Positions 8,571 through 16,778 of a stretch of 64,000 bases of DNA are shown here, piece by piece (positions within the stretch are counted from its first letter, which is position 1; every line of letters starts with the position of its first letter). The stretch covers positions 112,110 through 176,109 of the forward strand of contig NZ_JAAKEG010000006.1 in assembly GCF_011039075.1 (NCBI RefSeq), written 5' to 3'. The notes beneath the pieces are model-generated. The model saw nothing but the letters and a program-made list of their open reading frames with translations, made no database searches and had not been told where the DNA came from. This stretch comes from Adlercreutzia sp. ZJ304 (GTDB lineage Bacteria; Actinomycetota; Coriobacteriia; Coriobacteriales; Eggerthellaceae). Made by a program: the position numbers and the translations under genes.

Positions 8571-9335
8571 CTACAAAAACAGCTCTGGGTCCTTCTTCTC
8601 CATGCAGGCCTTCTTGATGGCCTTCGCGGCAACAGACACCATCATCTTGTTGATGCTGCGTGCATTCTTTGGGCAGACTTGGATGCAACGCATGCACGAG
8701 ATGCAGAGGGCCTTGTTGGCAGCATAATCCTCCGAATTAATGGCGGCGGCTGGACACGCGCGTGCGCACTCTCCGCACGAGACGCAATTGCCGGTCACTT
8801 TGGGAACCAGCGGAACAGACCCCGCCTTCTTATATGGCGTGTTCCCAGGAACCTCGAACGGCTCGTTGGCCCCTGCTTGCATCTTCTCCTTTATTTCTTC
8901 AGCAAATTTCTTGAGAGCATCGACTTCGGGAAGATCGGGCATTCCCGTTGCATACTGGTGCATGATCGAATGCTCCGTAATGGCCGATATGGCGGCGATA
9001 ACATCAAACCCCATCTTCTCGGCTGAATCCTTGAGCTCGAGCAGCGCATCGTCGTAAGCGCGGTTACCGTAGGCGATTACAACTATGGATTTCGAGCCCT
9101 GAGGATCGATCTTTTGCAAGCGCTCCAAAGCGAGCGCCGGAACCCTTCCCCCGAAGCAAGGCATCGATATAACCGAGAGGCCGACCGGATCCAAGACGAG
9201 ATCGCTCTCGTTTACGAAGGGGTCCGAGAGGTCTATGGTCCTTATCTCGCCGCCGTCCGACAGCGATTCGCACAATACGCCGGCGATCTTCCCGGTTCCT
9301 CCTGTAGGGCTGAAGACTATGTTGTTGATAATCAT
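8571..9335 (-). CDS. EFR1 family flavodoxin-ferredoxin
   Basis: 254 aa. The N-terminal half is a flavodoxin-like domain with the FMN phosphate loop FSPTGGTGK at residues 8-16; the C-terminal quarter carries two [4Fe-4S] motifs, C-x2-C-x2-C-x3-C (CVSCGECARACP) and C-x2-C-x2-C-x3-C (CISCMRCIQVCP). This fusion is the EFR1 family (ferrodoxin) of anaerobes, which carries low-potential electrons from ferredoxin-type donors. ATG 9335 is chosen because AGAGGAAG sits four bases ahead of it; the longer frame from 9356 would include that site. It lies 81 bases downstream of the radical SAM gene on the same strand and is a credible electron donor for it. Confidence 0.88.
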   Translation of the reverse strand: MIINNIVFSPTGGTGKIAGVLCESLSDGGEIRTIDLSDPFVNESDLVLDPVGLSVISMPCFGGRVPALALERLQKIDPQGSKSIVVIAYGNRAYDDALLELKDSAEKMGFDVIAAISAITEHSIMHQYATGMPDLPEVDALKKFAEEIKEKMQAGANEPFEVPGNTPYKKAGSVPLVPKVTGNCVSCGECARACPAAAINSEDYAANKALCISCMRCIQVCPKNARSINKMMVSVAAKAIKKACMEKKDPELFL

Positions 9336-9416
9336 CGTTCTTCCTCTCTTGGTCATGCCTAAGAGCCCGTGCGCTTCGGCAGCCGCGCACGGGCGGGGTC
9401 GTTCGCGGGCGGGGTC

Positions 9417-10787
9417 TTATAGCGAGCGTCCTTCCGCTAGCAGGACAACGCCCGTCTCGTCGATCTCTATCGGTTCGATGGAAGCGACCCAGCCATAGAG
9501 ATACTCGTTCGCGGTGTACTTCAGCGGATGGCATGGATGGTCTGCACACTGCTTTCGCTCCCACTCGCAGTTCCCCTTGCACAAGGGCAGCAGCGAGCAT
9601 TCCGGACATGCCGGGTCATCAAAGGGATACGCCGGCGCCAATCCCGTCGGGATATCGGTCGCGTCGCCTATCGAATCAAGGTTGAAGGCCAGATGATCGG
9701 TCCTCCCCATGCGGCCATCGCACTTGTACACATCTCCCATCGCATCAATGGCATAGTAGCGTTCCTTCTGGCCACGGCAGAATAGCGGTATCGGCTGGAG
9801 CAGCGCGGCGAATTCGGCAAATGCGTGCCCTTCTTCGCAGAAGCGCTCGCATTGAAGGCGCGAAAATTCGCGATGGTCCATAAGCGAGAAGCGCGGCTCG
9901 CAGAATCGGCCGCGACCGAACGTGCCGTAGTAATCGTTCAACTTCGCGCGGATTGCGCTCATGCCGAACCGTTCTTGGAGCTGCGAATTCAGTTCGCTGA
10001 GGCACGAGTCGTTCACCTTGTCGGTGTTCATCAGCACCGTGACGCCGATGCCCTCGCCGAGCAAATTGCCGATGCCATCGAGAACGGCCTCGTACGAATT
10101 GCCGCCATTTCTCATGGGACGCCGCCCGTTATGCACAGCCTCCGGGCCGTCGACGGTGACGAGGGCCTCGGTCACGCGGCTCCGTCCCAGCATAGCGGCT
10201 TCCTCAGCACCGATGCGCGTCGCGTTCGACACCATGTTCGCGCTGAATCCGAGACCGCGCTCCTCGCAGAAGCGCATGAGCCCGGCCGAAATAGCATCTA
10301 TCGCATCGGGCATGAGCATGGGCTCGCCGCCGTACCATTGGACCTCGATGCTCTCGTACGGCTCCGCTTCGAAGGCCAGCCTTGCGAAGTCGACGATCTT
10401 CTTCTGCATCGACCGGTCCATCCTCTTGCCCGAAGAGCTGCGCCCCTCTTCGTAGCAGTAGGGGCAAGCGAGATTGCAAGTGTAGGTCGGTACTATGCAG
10501 AGCGAGAGCACCGAGGAATCCTGCTGTAGCGCGCGGTGTTCCGCTACCGCTTCGGCGAGCTCGTCACAGGCGGCAGCGACGAGAAGCCCCGATCTTGCCA
10601 GCTGGGCTACAGCTCTCGCATCTATTCTCGCAAAGTCGCTTTCTTCGAGCAGCGCGCTCATCCCGAGGACGGCCGCAATGCTCTCATCGACGAGCGCCAG
10701 CGCTCCTGTGCGAGTGTTGTAGACAATCGAGCCATCGCGGCTCTCTTGCAATGCGACGATGTTGTATCTGGAGGGCTTCAGTTCCAT
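9417..10787 (-). CDS. Radical SAM/SPASM peptide maturase-like protein
   Basis: 456 aa. An N-terminal region of about 95 residues (MELKPSRYNIV...) resembles the peptide-recognition segment of RiPP maturases. The radical SAM core starts with CNLACPYC near residue 112 and has a GGEP motif (YGGEPM) near 160. The C-terminus carries a SPASM-type cysteine set: CDG near 375, then CPECSLLPLCKGNCEWERK followed by C and CHPLKY. SPASM enzymes modify ribosomal peptides or activate sulfatases. No sulfatase and no clear precursor gene is adjacent; a 24-codon frame with AAGGGG at 10951-11025, upstream on the same strand, is the only candidate seen. ATG 10787 (MELK) is preferred to 10811 on protein pattern, though its ribosome site is weak. 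Confidence 0.85.
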   Translation of the reverse strand: MELKPSRYNIVALQESRDGSIVYNTRTGALALVDESIAAVLGMSALLEESDFARIDARAVAQLARSGLLVAAACDELAEAVAEHRALQQDSSVLSLCIVPTYTCNLACPYCYEEGRSSSGKRMDRSMQKKIVDFARLAFEAEPYESIEVQWYGGEPMLMPDAIDAISAGLMRFCEERGLGFSANMVSNATRIGAEEAAMLGRSRVTEALVTVDGPEAVHNGRRPMRNGGNSYEAVLDGIGNLLGEGIGVTVLMNTDKVNDSCLSELNSQLQERFGMSAIRAKLNDYYGTFGRGRFCEPRFSLMDHREFSRLQCERFCEEGHAFAEFAALLQPIPLFCRGQKERYYAIDAMGDVYKCDGRMGRTDHLAFNLDSIGDATDIPTGLAPAYPFDDPACPECSLLPLCKGNCEWERKQCADHPCHPLKYTANEYLYGWVASIEPIEIDETGVVLLAEGRSL

Positions 10788-11145
10788 GGAGCCATTGTAT
10801 CTTTCGCGCAAGGGCTGAGCAAGGACACGTTATCGTCACAGCCTCACGCTCGTCTTTTCTGTTGATTGAAATCCGAGGCGCGCCCCCAGCCATTGCGCTT
10901 ACTTATTCAATTAAGGGACAAGAGGGACTGATTGCTTGAAGCCTAAATTGTCAAACCCATCCGACTACGGTTGTTTCTCTATCGAGCCTATCCGCGCTCT
11001 GAAGCTGAAACTCGTTGAATCCCATGAGAGACCGCCCCTTGATCGTCAGGCATCATTGAAATCAGATTGAGAGTCGGCCACAAGGTGAAAACTGGGCTGG
11101 TCTAGCCCTCTTCGAGGTCTATGCCTTCTTTTTGATCCAGCAGCA
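10788..11145. other. Gap upstream of the radical SAM gene
   Basis: Holds one small minus-strand frame with a plausible ribosome site, 11025-10951 (24 codons, begins MGFNEFQLQSADRL and ends VVGWV). It has no cysteine. It could be a peptide substrate of the radical SAM enzyme or a gene scrap; nothing else is seen. Confidence 0.3.
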
Positions 11146-11772
11146 CTATTTCGCAGCATCAATCTCCAGCCTGACCGACGAGCGGTCCGCGAGCTCCTGG
11201 TAGTCAGGTCCAAGCCAGAGAGGCAGCTCCTCCCGGCGGACGACGAGCGGCATCCGGTGGTGTATCGGCGCCATATCGGCGTTCGCCTCGGTCGTGACCA
11301 TGGAGAACCGGTCGCCCTTCCATGTGCAGCCTATGAGTATCACGTCCTCGCCCGGCACCCTGAACTCGTACTGCCGCTTTATCGGCCTTCCCGTCTTCGG
11401 AGATACAAAAGTCTCGTCCCTGTGCGTCTCGTAGAACGACGCGACGGGGATGATGCATCTCCTGTGCTCCATGGAGTCGCGCCAAGTCGGCTTCATCGCG
11501 CTCTCGATGCGGGTATTGAAGATGACGCCGGACCTCCACGGCTCCTCGAAGCCCCAGCCCATCTCGCGGGCGGACAGGCTGCCCTCTTGCAGCTTCGCAA
11601 TGCCGACGGCGGTGTCGAACTGCGGAACGATGAGCGGAGCCGCGGAGTTGGGGTATGCCTGGATCCTGCGCGCCGGCCAGTCCGGCTCGAAGTTGAACGC
11701 GGCGTCCAGCTCGATCTCCTTTACGATCTCAAGCACCTCGTCGAATGTGAATATGACGCATCTCCCGCACAT
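11146..11772 (-). CDS. SRAP-domain DNA-protein crosslink protein (YedK/HMCES family)
   Basis: 208 aa beginning MCGRC. After removal of Met1, Cys2 is the residue that covalently traps abasic sites in single-stranded DNA in SRAP proteins. The other family marks are present: the NTRIESAMKPTWRD segment (Asn and Arg/Glu), RRCIIPVASFYE with the active-site Glu, the hydrophobic core VILIGCTW, and MAPIHHRMPLVV with the conserved His. ATG 11772 is fixed by the need for Cys2. The gene follows the DUF6504 gene by 14 bases, giving a small DNA-damage operon; in relatives these sit behind dinB, which is missing here. Confidence 0.92.
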   Translation of the reverse strand: MCGRCVIFTFDEVLEIVKEIELDAAFNFEPDWPARRIQAYPNSAAPLIVPQFDTAVGIAKLQEGSLSAREMGWGFEEPWRSGVIFNTRIESAMKPTWRDSMEHRRCIIPVASFYETHRDETFVSPKTGRPIKRQYEFRVPGEDVILIGCTWKGDRFSMVTTEANADMAPIHHRMPLVVRREELPLWLGPDYQELADRSSVRLEIDAAK

Positions 11773-11786
11773 GTTTCCATCCTTGC

Positions 11787-12020
11787 TCAGCAGACATGCC
11801 CGTCTGTGATTTTCTCCTCCACGAACCATCGCAGATCCTCGTGATAGAGGAACGTTTCCCTGCCGTTGATGACGACGGCGTAGCAGACCCCGTCGCCTCC
11901 CACGCGCTTGGAGGAGCGACGGCAGACCGAGACCACCTTCTCGATCGGATAGGTCGTCCCGTCCCACCACTGCACCGACATGGGACGCGTCCTGCCGTCC
12001 TCGTCGATGCGCTCCGTCAC
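11787..12020 (-). CDS. DUF6504-like protein, 5' truncated or restarted at GTG
   Basis: 77 aa from GTG (MTERIDEDGRTRPMSVQWW...) to DGHVC. It resembles the short DUF6504 proteins found next to DinB/ImuB translesion polymerases in Actinomycetota: a strand, then YPIEKVVSVCRRSSKR, then a strand pair ending FLYHEDLRWFVEEK. The same domain occurs as the C-terminal half of the DinB fusion at 18165-18731 with most residues identical. The nucleotide match between the copies begins around the GTGACG at the start codon, where in the other copy the DinB part joins, so this copy has lost its upstream gene at that point. No good ribosome site precedes the GTG, so it may be a remnant. Confidence 0.6.
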   Translation of the reverse strand: MTERIDEDGRTRPMSVQWWDGTTYPIEKVVSVCRRSSKRVGGDGVCYAVVINGRETFLYHEDLRWFVEEKITDGHVC

Positions 12021-12125
12021 GCAGCCAGATTTCTTCGCCTACAGGTCAAATTCGCCTCGTAGCTCTGAATGGGGCTTTTGGAAAAGAGTTTCATTCCGCA
12101 AGAGAATAGATTAATGCAGATCGCG

Positions 12126-13022
12126 TCACGATGCCAGGCAAACACTGGCTATCTCGTTGACGAAGTCGCGTATCACAGCAGCGGGGTCTTTTGAATAGAT
12201 CAGGCCATAGGGCACCCGATAGCTCCACTCCATGGGTAGCGAGACGAAGCCGGGATGCACGCCCTCCCACGCATCGAGTGTCTCCATGAGCATGGACTTC
12301 CTCTCGCATTCGTTGAAGGTCTCGATGCTGTAGAAGCGCGGGGTGTCTTCAATATTGATGTTCGAATAGTCTCTCTCGATCTCGCTTCGGAGAGAGTCCA
12401 TCACCGGCGAGGCCCCCTTCTGGACCAGCATGATCGATTGCCCTTCGAGGTCGCTCCATGTCAAGGATCGCCTCTGCGCAAGTGGATGGCTTCTTGGAAC
12501 CGCCACTTCGCATTCATAGAAACCGAGCTTCAAGACGCCGCATGTCCTATGCCAGGCGGGCGCATCGCATGGCCCGAGGAAACAATCGATATGCGACCCC
12601 AATTGGGAAACCACCGCGTCAAGCTCCGTGTCGTCGTCAAAGGGAACGACCTCTATGCCGAACTCGCTGTGCCGCCCTATGCGCGACCACACTTCGAGAA
12701 GCCTTGAGCAGGGGCGCAGAAGCGATGTACCTACCCTTATCGTCCTCTTCTCCGCCTCACCCAGTGCCTTTATCTCGCTGGAGGTGGAACCAGAGATCTC
12801 GTTCATCCTCAGCGCGCCCTCAAGCAGGATGCGCCCCGCTTCCGTCAGGCTAACGCCGCGATTGGTTCTGGCGAGAAGCTTGGTCGCTAATTCTGCTTCA
12901 AGCGAATCCATCTGCTTTTTGACGGAAACCGCTGACAAGAAAAGAACATCAGCGGCCTTAGAGAAACTGCCAGCCTCTGCAACAGCGAGGAAAGTTACTA
13001 TGCGAGCATCGAGCAAACCCAT
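12126..13022 (-). CDS. LysR family transcriptional regulator
   Basis: 298 aa. An N-terminal winged helix-turn-helix (residues 1-65; FLAVAEAGSFSKAADVLFLS, then VSVKKQMDSLEAEL) is followed by a type 2 periplasmic-binding-like effector domain (RTIRVGTSLL onward). AAAGGA sits seven bases before ATG 13022. The gene diverges from the SDR-flavodoxin-AKR-MFS operon across a 127-bp gap containing TTAAC repeats, the classical arrangement in which the LysR protein controls the divergent operon and itself. The effector is unknown but is probably a substrate of those enzymes. Confidence 0.92.
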   Translation of the reverse strand: MGLLDARIVTFLAVAEAGSFSKAADVLFLSAVSVKKQMDSLEAELATKLLARTNRGVSLTEAGRILLEGALRMNEISGSTSSEIKALGEAEKRTIRVGTSLLRPCSRLLEVWSRIGRHSEFGIEVVPFDDDTELDAVVSQLGSHIDCFLGPCDAPAWHRTCGVLKLGFYECEVAVPRSHPLAQRRSLTWSDLEGQSIMLVQKGASPVMDSLRSEIERDYSNINIEDTPRFYSIETFNECERKSMLMETLDAWEGVHPGFVSLPMEWSYRVPYGLIYSKDPAAVIRDFVNEIASVCLAS

Positions 13023-13040
13023 GGACGAATCCTTTCTGAA

Positions 13041-13110
13041 TTAACCACAAGTTAACACGCATTAGTTAATTGAACCATTCCGGGATTCATCGGTAAAGCC
13101 TAGAGTTAAC
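13041..13110. promoter_or_regulatory. Probable LysR operator region
   Basis: TTAAC at 13041, GTTAAC at 13051 and GTTAA at 13065, plus another GTTAAC at 13105. TTAAC-N8-GTTAA (13052-13069) forms a dyad of the LysR type (T-N11-A inside). It lies between the regulator and the SDR operon. A possible -35 TTGAAC is at 13070. Confidence 0.55.
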
Positions 13111-13149
13111 GACATCAGATCAATCTCTAGCGCGAAAGGAAGGCAGAGC

Positions 13150-13794
13150 ATGAGCAAGAAGGTCGTAGTTATCGGAGCAGGCCCCGGTCTCGGCAACGCA
13201 GTTGCAAGGAAGTTCGGCAAGGAGGGCTATGAGGTCGCGCTGGTTTCGAGGAACCAGGGTAATCTTGATGCTTACAAGAAAGAGTTCGAAGAGCAAGGCA
13301 TCGTGACGACTGTCTACGTTGCCGATGTGTCGGACATCCCCGAGTTGGACAAGACGATCGAGGACATCCAAGCGGATCACGGCGATCCCGATGTGATCAT
13401 CTACAACGTCGGAATCACATCTGTTGACGAGGATCCCCTGACCGCCGAAGACGTCAAGCGCCACTTTGCGGCAGATGTCGTTGGCGCATATGAGACCATA
13501 CAGAAGTTCTCAACACCAGGCTTCGCCGAGAGGCGCGGCTCCATCATCCTGACAGGCGGCATCTTGGCCGAGTCTCCCTATCCCGGTTACGTCGCCCTCT
13601 CTATGGACAAGGCGGCCCTGAGAAACCTCGCGCTTGAAAAGAACCAGGAACTTGCCGATAGCGGCATCTTCGTCGGCACGGTGATGGTATGCGGGATCAT
13701 CGGCGGCAACGAGCATTTCGACCCGGACAACATCGCCGAATCGTATTGGAAGCTGAACGAGACTAGGAACGCATTCGAGGTCAAATTCGAGTAG
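13150..13794 (+). CDS. Divergent SDR-fold oxidoreductase lacking the usual catalytic Ser and Tyr
   Basis: 214 aa. The Rossmann start is intact (VVIGAGPGLGNAVARKF, residues 4-20) and an Asp-containing YVADVSD segment follows. At the catalytic site the classical Ser strand reads SIILTGGILA and the segment before the conserved Lys reads PGYVALSMDKAAL: the residue four before Lys is Leu and a Tyr occurs only seven before it. A similar sequence pattern occurs in other anaerobe SDR-like proteins. It may therefore use another Tyr, or bind a dinucleotide without classical catalysis. First gene of the LysR-controlled operon, start ATG with AAAGGAAGG upstream; 33 bases precede the flavodoxin gene. Confidence 0.8.
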   Translation: MSKKVVVIGAGPGLGNAVARKFGKEGYEVALVSRNQGNLDAYKKEFEEQGIVTTVYVADVSDIPELDKTIEDIQADHGDPDVIIYNVGITSVDEDPLTAEDVKRHFAADVVGAYETIQKFSTPGFAERRGSIILTGGILAESPYPGYVALSMDKAALRNLALEKNQELADSGIFVGTVMVCGIIGGNEHFDPDNIAESYWKLNETRNAFEVKFE

Positions 13795-13827
13795 ACGATC
13801 GACAGACATCTGAAAGCAGGAATGAAC

Positions 13828-14277
13828 ATGAGCACGCTATTCATCAACGGAAGTCCCAACAAGAGAGGAAACACCGCGCAGCTGGCGGATGTGCTCATGG
13901 AAGGGCGACCCTACGATACGCTCGATCTGGTCGATTACAAGATCTACGCCTACGGCCAGCACTTCGATGACGATCAACTGGACGAGGTGCTCGCCGCGAT
14001 GGACGGCGCGGACACCGTCGTCATCGGGTCGCCGGTCTACTGGCACAACCTGAGCGGAGCGGTGCGAAACCTGCTCGACCGCCTCTACGGCGCGATCGAC
14101 CATGGACGCTTCAGGGGAAAGCGCCTCGCGCTCCTCTTCCAGGGCGCGGCGCCGGCGCCCTGGATGATAGAGGCCGGAGAGTACTCCATAAAGAAGTTCT
14201 GCGAACTGTATGGCCTTGCCTATGTCGGCATGGCCACAACCAGGCGCGAGGCAGAGAAGCTCGGGGGCTCGCTATGA
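13828..14277 (+). CDS. Flavodoxin-family NAD(P)H-dependent oxidoreductase
   Basis: 149 aa. FMN-reductase fold with the phosphate-binding loop INGSPNKRGNTAQL at residues 6-19 and the SPVYWHNLSGAVRNLLDR motif near residue 72, which sits over the isoalloxazine ring. It would reduce FMN or quinone-like compounds with NAD(P)H. ATG 13828 is used because GCAGGA sits six bases before it; ATG 13822 is too close. The stop overlaps the next start (ATGA), so translation with the aldo/keto reductase is coupled. At 149 residues it is shorter than the typical 180-200 of the family, and the usual C-terminal helix seems to end early. Confidence 0.85.
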   Translation: MSTLFINGSPNKRGNTAQLADVLMEGRPYDTLDLVDYKIYAYGQHFDDDQLDEVLAAMDGADTVVIGSPVYWHNLSGAVRNLLDRLYGAIDHGRFRGKRLALLFQGAAPAPWMIEAGEYSIKKFCELYGLAYVGMATTRREAEKLGGSL

Positions 14278-15083
14278 CACCGCCGGCCACGCCTTCAATA
14301 GAGCTCGTCAACGGCACTGCCATGCCGATGGTGGGATATGGCACGTACCGCACCTCTTCAGCGAAGACCGAATACGCCGTGCGCGAGGCGCTTGAAATCG
14401 GATACCGCTCGATCGATACCGCCCAGTGCTACGGCAACGAGGACGGGGTCGGCAGGGCGCTTGCGGCTTCGGAGCTTCCTCGCGAAGAGGTCTTCCTCAC
14501 CACGAAGACCTGGACGAACGGCTATTCAGATACGAAGCGCTCCATCGATCGCAGCCTCTCCGATCTTCGAACAGACTATGTTGACCTGCTTCTCGTCCAT
14601 GAGCCTACAGGGGACATCCCCGGGATCTACGCCGCTCTCGAAGAAGCGTTGCAGGAAGGAAAAGCGCGCGGCATCGGCGTATCCAACTTCATTGGAGACG
14701 TGCTCGACGATCTATTGAAGAGCGCCCGTGTGAAGCCCATGGTCAACCAAGTGGAGACCCACCCCTATCGTCAGCAGGTCGAGCTGCAGAAGCGATGCTT
14801 CAATGACGGGATAATCATGGAATCATGGTCGCCGCTCGTGGCCGGGAGCAGGTCGCTTCTTCGAGACGAAGTGATAGGCCGCATCGCTCAGGTCCATGAA
14901 AAGAGCCCGGCACAGGTGGTATTGCGCTGGCTCGTTCAGCGCGGCATCCCCGTCATCCCCAAGACCCTGAACGCCGAACACATGAGGGCCAACCTCGCTA
15001 TCTTCGACTTCGCCTTAACGAAAGGCGAGATGGCTGAGGTCGCCAGGCTCGACACGGGTCAGAGCCAATTCGGATGGTGGTAG
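14274..15083 (+). CDS. Aldo/keto reductase
   Basis: 269-aa (beta/alpha)8 NADPH-dependent reductase of the 2,5-diketo-gluconate reductase type. The catalytic tetrad is visible: Asp and Tyr in IDTAQCYGNE (near 49 and 54), Lys in TTKTW (near 79) and His in LLVHEP (near 112). GIGVSNF and VIPKTLNAEHMRANL give the cofactor-binding end. It overlaps the flavodoxin gene by four bases and is seven bases from the MFS gene. Together with the SDR it would reduce or oxidise a carbonyl compound taken up or expelled by the transporter. Confidence 0.92.
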   Translation: MTPPATPSIELVNGTAMPMVGYGTYRTSSAKTEYAVREALEIGYRSIDTAQCYGNEDGVGRALAASELPREEVFLTTKTWTNGYSDTKRSIDRSLSDLRTDYVDLLLVHEPTGDIPGIYAALEEALQEGKARGIGVSNFIGDVLDDLLKSARVKPMVNQVETHPYRQQVELQKRCFNDGIIMESWSPLVAGSRSLLRDEVIGRIAQVHEKSPAQVVLRWLVQRGIPVIPKTLNAEHMRANLAIFDFALTKGEMAEVARLDTGQSQFGWW

Positions 15084-15090
15084 GCACCAC

Positions 15091-16293
15091 ATGAGGGACA
15101 TCGGCAAAATGAAGGCTGAAACTGCACCCGGGTTCAAGTTGACCGGACCCTTGGTCGCGCTACTGACGATCGCATCGGGCTTGGCCATAGGCAACCTCTA
15201 TTGGGCACAACCCCTGCTCGTGCAGATCGCAGGAGAGCTCGACATCGCTGTTGCCGACAGCGGCCTGCTCATCACGTCAACGCAGGTCGGCTACGCTCTG
15301 GGCATCCTGCTCATCGTTCCCCTGGGAGACATATGCCCCAGGCGAAAGCTGATCGCGATCGTGATGCTTCTCGCTGCGCTTTCCCTGGTTGCGTGCGCTA
15401 TCGCACCGAGCTTCCTGCTTTTGGCATTCGCGCTCTCCGCCCTTGGCATCACCACGGTATCGGGGCAGATCATCGTGCCGATGACGCGCGACCTCGCTGA
15501 TCCATCGCAGCAGGGCAAAGCAGTCGGCACAGTTGCCGCGGGCATCACGATCGGTATCCTCGCCGCACGTACTGTGAGCGGGCTTGTGGCCGACCTCCTC
15601 GGTTGGCGCGCTATCTATGCCCTGGCGGCGGGTTTGAACCTCGCGCTTATGGCTGTGATCTGGAGGTGCCTGCCGAGGCTTGCGCCCAAGGAGCATGTTC
15701 CTTACGGGAGGCTCATCGGAGACGTGTTCGCGTCGATCTCGCGCTACCGTGCGCTCAAATGGATCCTCCTCACCAACGGCCTCGTGTTCGGCGTGGTGTT
15801 CAACCTTTTCTGGAACGCCGTGACCTTCCGGCTCGGAGGCGCGCCCTTCGACTTCACCACCTTTCAGATCGGCCTCGTGAGCTTAGCCGGGGTGACCGGT
15901 GCCGCAGGCTCGGTCGGCGTTGGAAAGCTGCAGGATAAGGGGCTCGGCATCCCTGCCGTAGGCGCGTTCATAGCCCTCTCGCTCGCGAGCATGCTCCTGG
16001 CGCTTTTCGCGGGCAGTTCCGTCGCGATCGTCGTTGTTGCTGCAGCGCTTTACTCCCTCGGCGTGCAGGGCGTGGGCGCGTTGAACCAGCTTCGCGTCAT
16101 GGCCCTCGACCCCGTCAAGAGCAGCCGTCTCAACACAGTCTTCGTCTTCAACAACTTCGTGTTCAGCGCCCTTGGCAGCGCGGCCTCAGGACTGATCTGG
16201 GCGCAGGCAGGGTGGAGCGGGATCTGCATGGCGGCCTTAGCTGCGCTGTCTGTCTCCTTCGCCGGCTGGCTTGCAAGCCGGAAAATGAGCTAG
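15091..16293 (+). CDS. MFS transporter, drug/sugar efflux type
   Basis: 400 aa with about twelve hydrophobic segments. The loop between segments 2 and 3 reads LGDICPRRKLI, the MFS signature A (G-x-L-a-D-r-x-G-r-k-x) in degenerate form, and a QIIVPMTRDLADPSQQG segment recalls YnfM/arabinose-efflux type carriers. Start ATG 15091 is eight bases after the aldo/keto reductase; ATG 15109 is an alternative. As the last gene of the LysR-controlled operon it probably moves the substrate or product of the three oxidoreductases. Confidence 0.9.
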   Translation: MRDIGKMKAETAPGFKLTGPLVALLTIASGLAIGNLYWAQPLLVQIAGELDIAVADSGLLITSTQVGYALGILLIVPLGDICPRRKLIAIVMLLAALSLVACAIAPSFLLLAFALSALGITTVSGQIIVPMTRDLADPSQQGKAVGTVAAGITIGILAARTVSGLVADLLGWRAIYALAAGLNLALMAVIWRCLPRLAPKEHVPYGRLIGDVFASISRYRALKWILLTNGLVFGVVFNLFWNAVTFRLGGAPFDFTTFQIGLVSLAGVTGAAGSVGVGKLQDKGLGIPAVGAFIALSLASMLLALFAGSSVAIVVVAAALYSLGVQGVGALNQLRVMALDPVKSSRLNTVFVFNNFVFSALGSAASGLIWAQAGWSGICMAALAALSVSFAGWLASRKMS

Positions 16294-16397
16294 ACTACAT
16301 CGACTACTACCTCATTCACGACACCCAGACCGTGTTCTACGAGAGCGAGCTGGTGAACAAGGCTGCCGATTGGATGATAGGCAAGTTGTTCTTCTAG
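16288..16397 (+). pseudogene. Scrap of an aldo/keto reductase-like gene
   Basis: Overlapping the end of the MFS gene in another frame, ELDYIDYYLIHDTQ matches the beta-strand 4 region of aldo/keto reductases; the rest (VNKAADWMIGKLFF, then stop) does not continue that family. It is an internal-deletion remnant with no start. Confidence 0.4.
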
Positions 16398-16412
16398 GAA
16401 AGGAACTGAGAG

Positions 16413-16775
16413 ATGAAGGTCCAATTGGAATTCGGGGATACCAAAGCCGTTTTCGCGACCCTAAACAACACCGAAACCGCCAAGGCGTTCGCAGAGGCGC
16501 TTCCCGTAACGTTGCACGTCGGCTCTTCTGGCATGGACTTCTGCGGGCAGATCGGCATGAGACTGCCCTATACGGAGTCGCAGGTTCACAACGGCTGGAA
16601 GAACGGACAGTTGAACTACAACCCGGAAGGCGGTTGGCTCGCTGTGTTCTATGGCGGCGAGGAGCAGTCGTCTGCCTATGGAGACCAAGTGGTAATGGGC
16701 CAACTGGATGACGGCGAGATAGAGAAGCTTCGCCAACTCGGCAGCTCCTATGACCTGACAATAAAGGCGGTGTAG
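16413..16775 (+). CDS. Cyclophilin-like fold protein
   Basis: 120 aa of the cyclophilin_like2 type: starts MKVQLEFGDTKAVF, has the NNTETAKAFAEALPVTL segment typical of the family, a central LPYTESQVHNGWKNGQL, and ends on a LGSSYDLTIKAV strand. Members are small soluble proteins often found with flavodoxins in anaerobes; the activity is not established. AGGAAAGGAACTGAG precedes the ATG. Three bases separate it from the flavodoxin gene, and a secreted paralogue follows that, giving a three-gene operon. Confidence 0.85.
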   Translation: MKVQLEFGDTKAVFATLNNTETAKAFAEALPVTLHVGSSGMDFCGQIGMRLPYTESQVHNGWKNGQLNYNPEGGWLAVFYGGEEQSSAYGDQVVMGQLDDGEIEKLRQLGSSYDLTIKAV

Positions 16776-16778
16776 CAG

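Noticed and set aside
9825..10529. 234-codon plus-strand frame opposite the radical SAM gene
   Set aside because: Lies fully inside a gene with clear motifs on the other strand.
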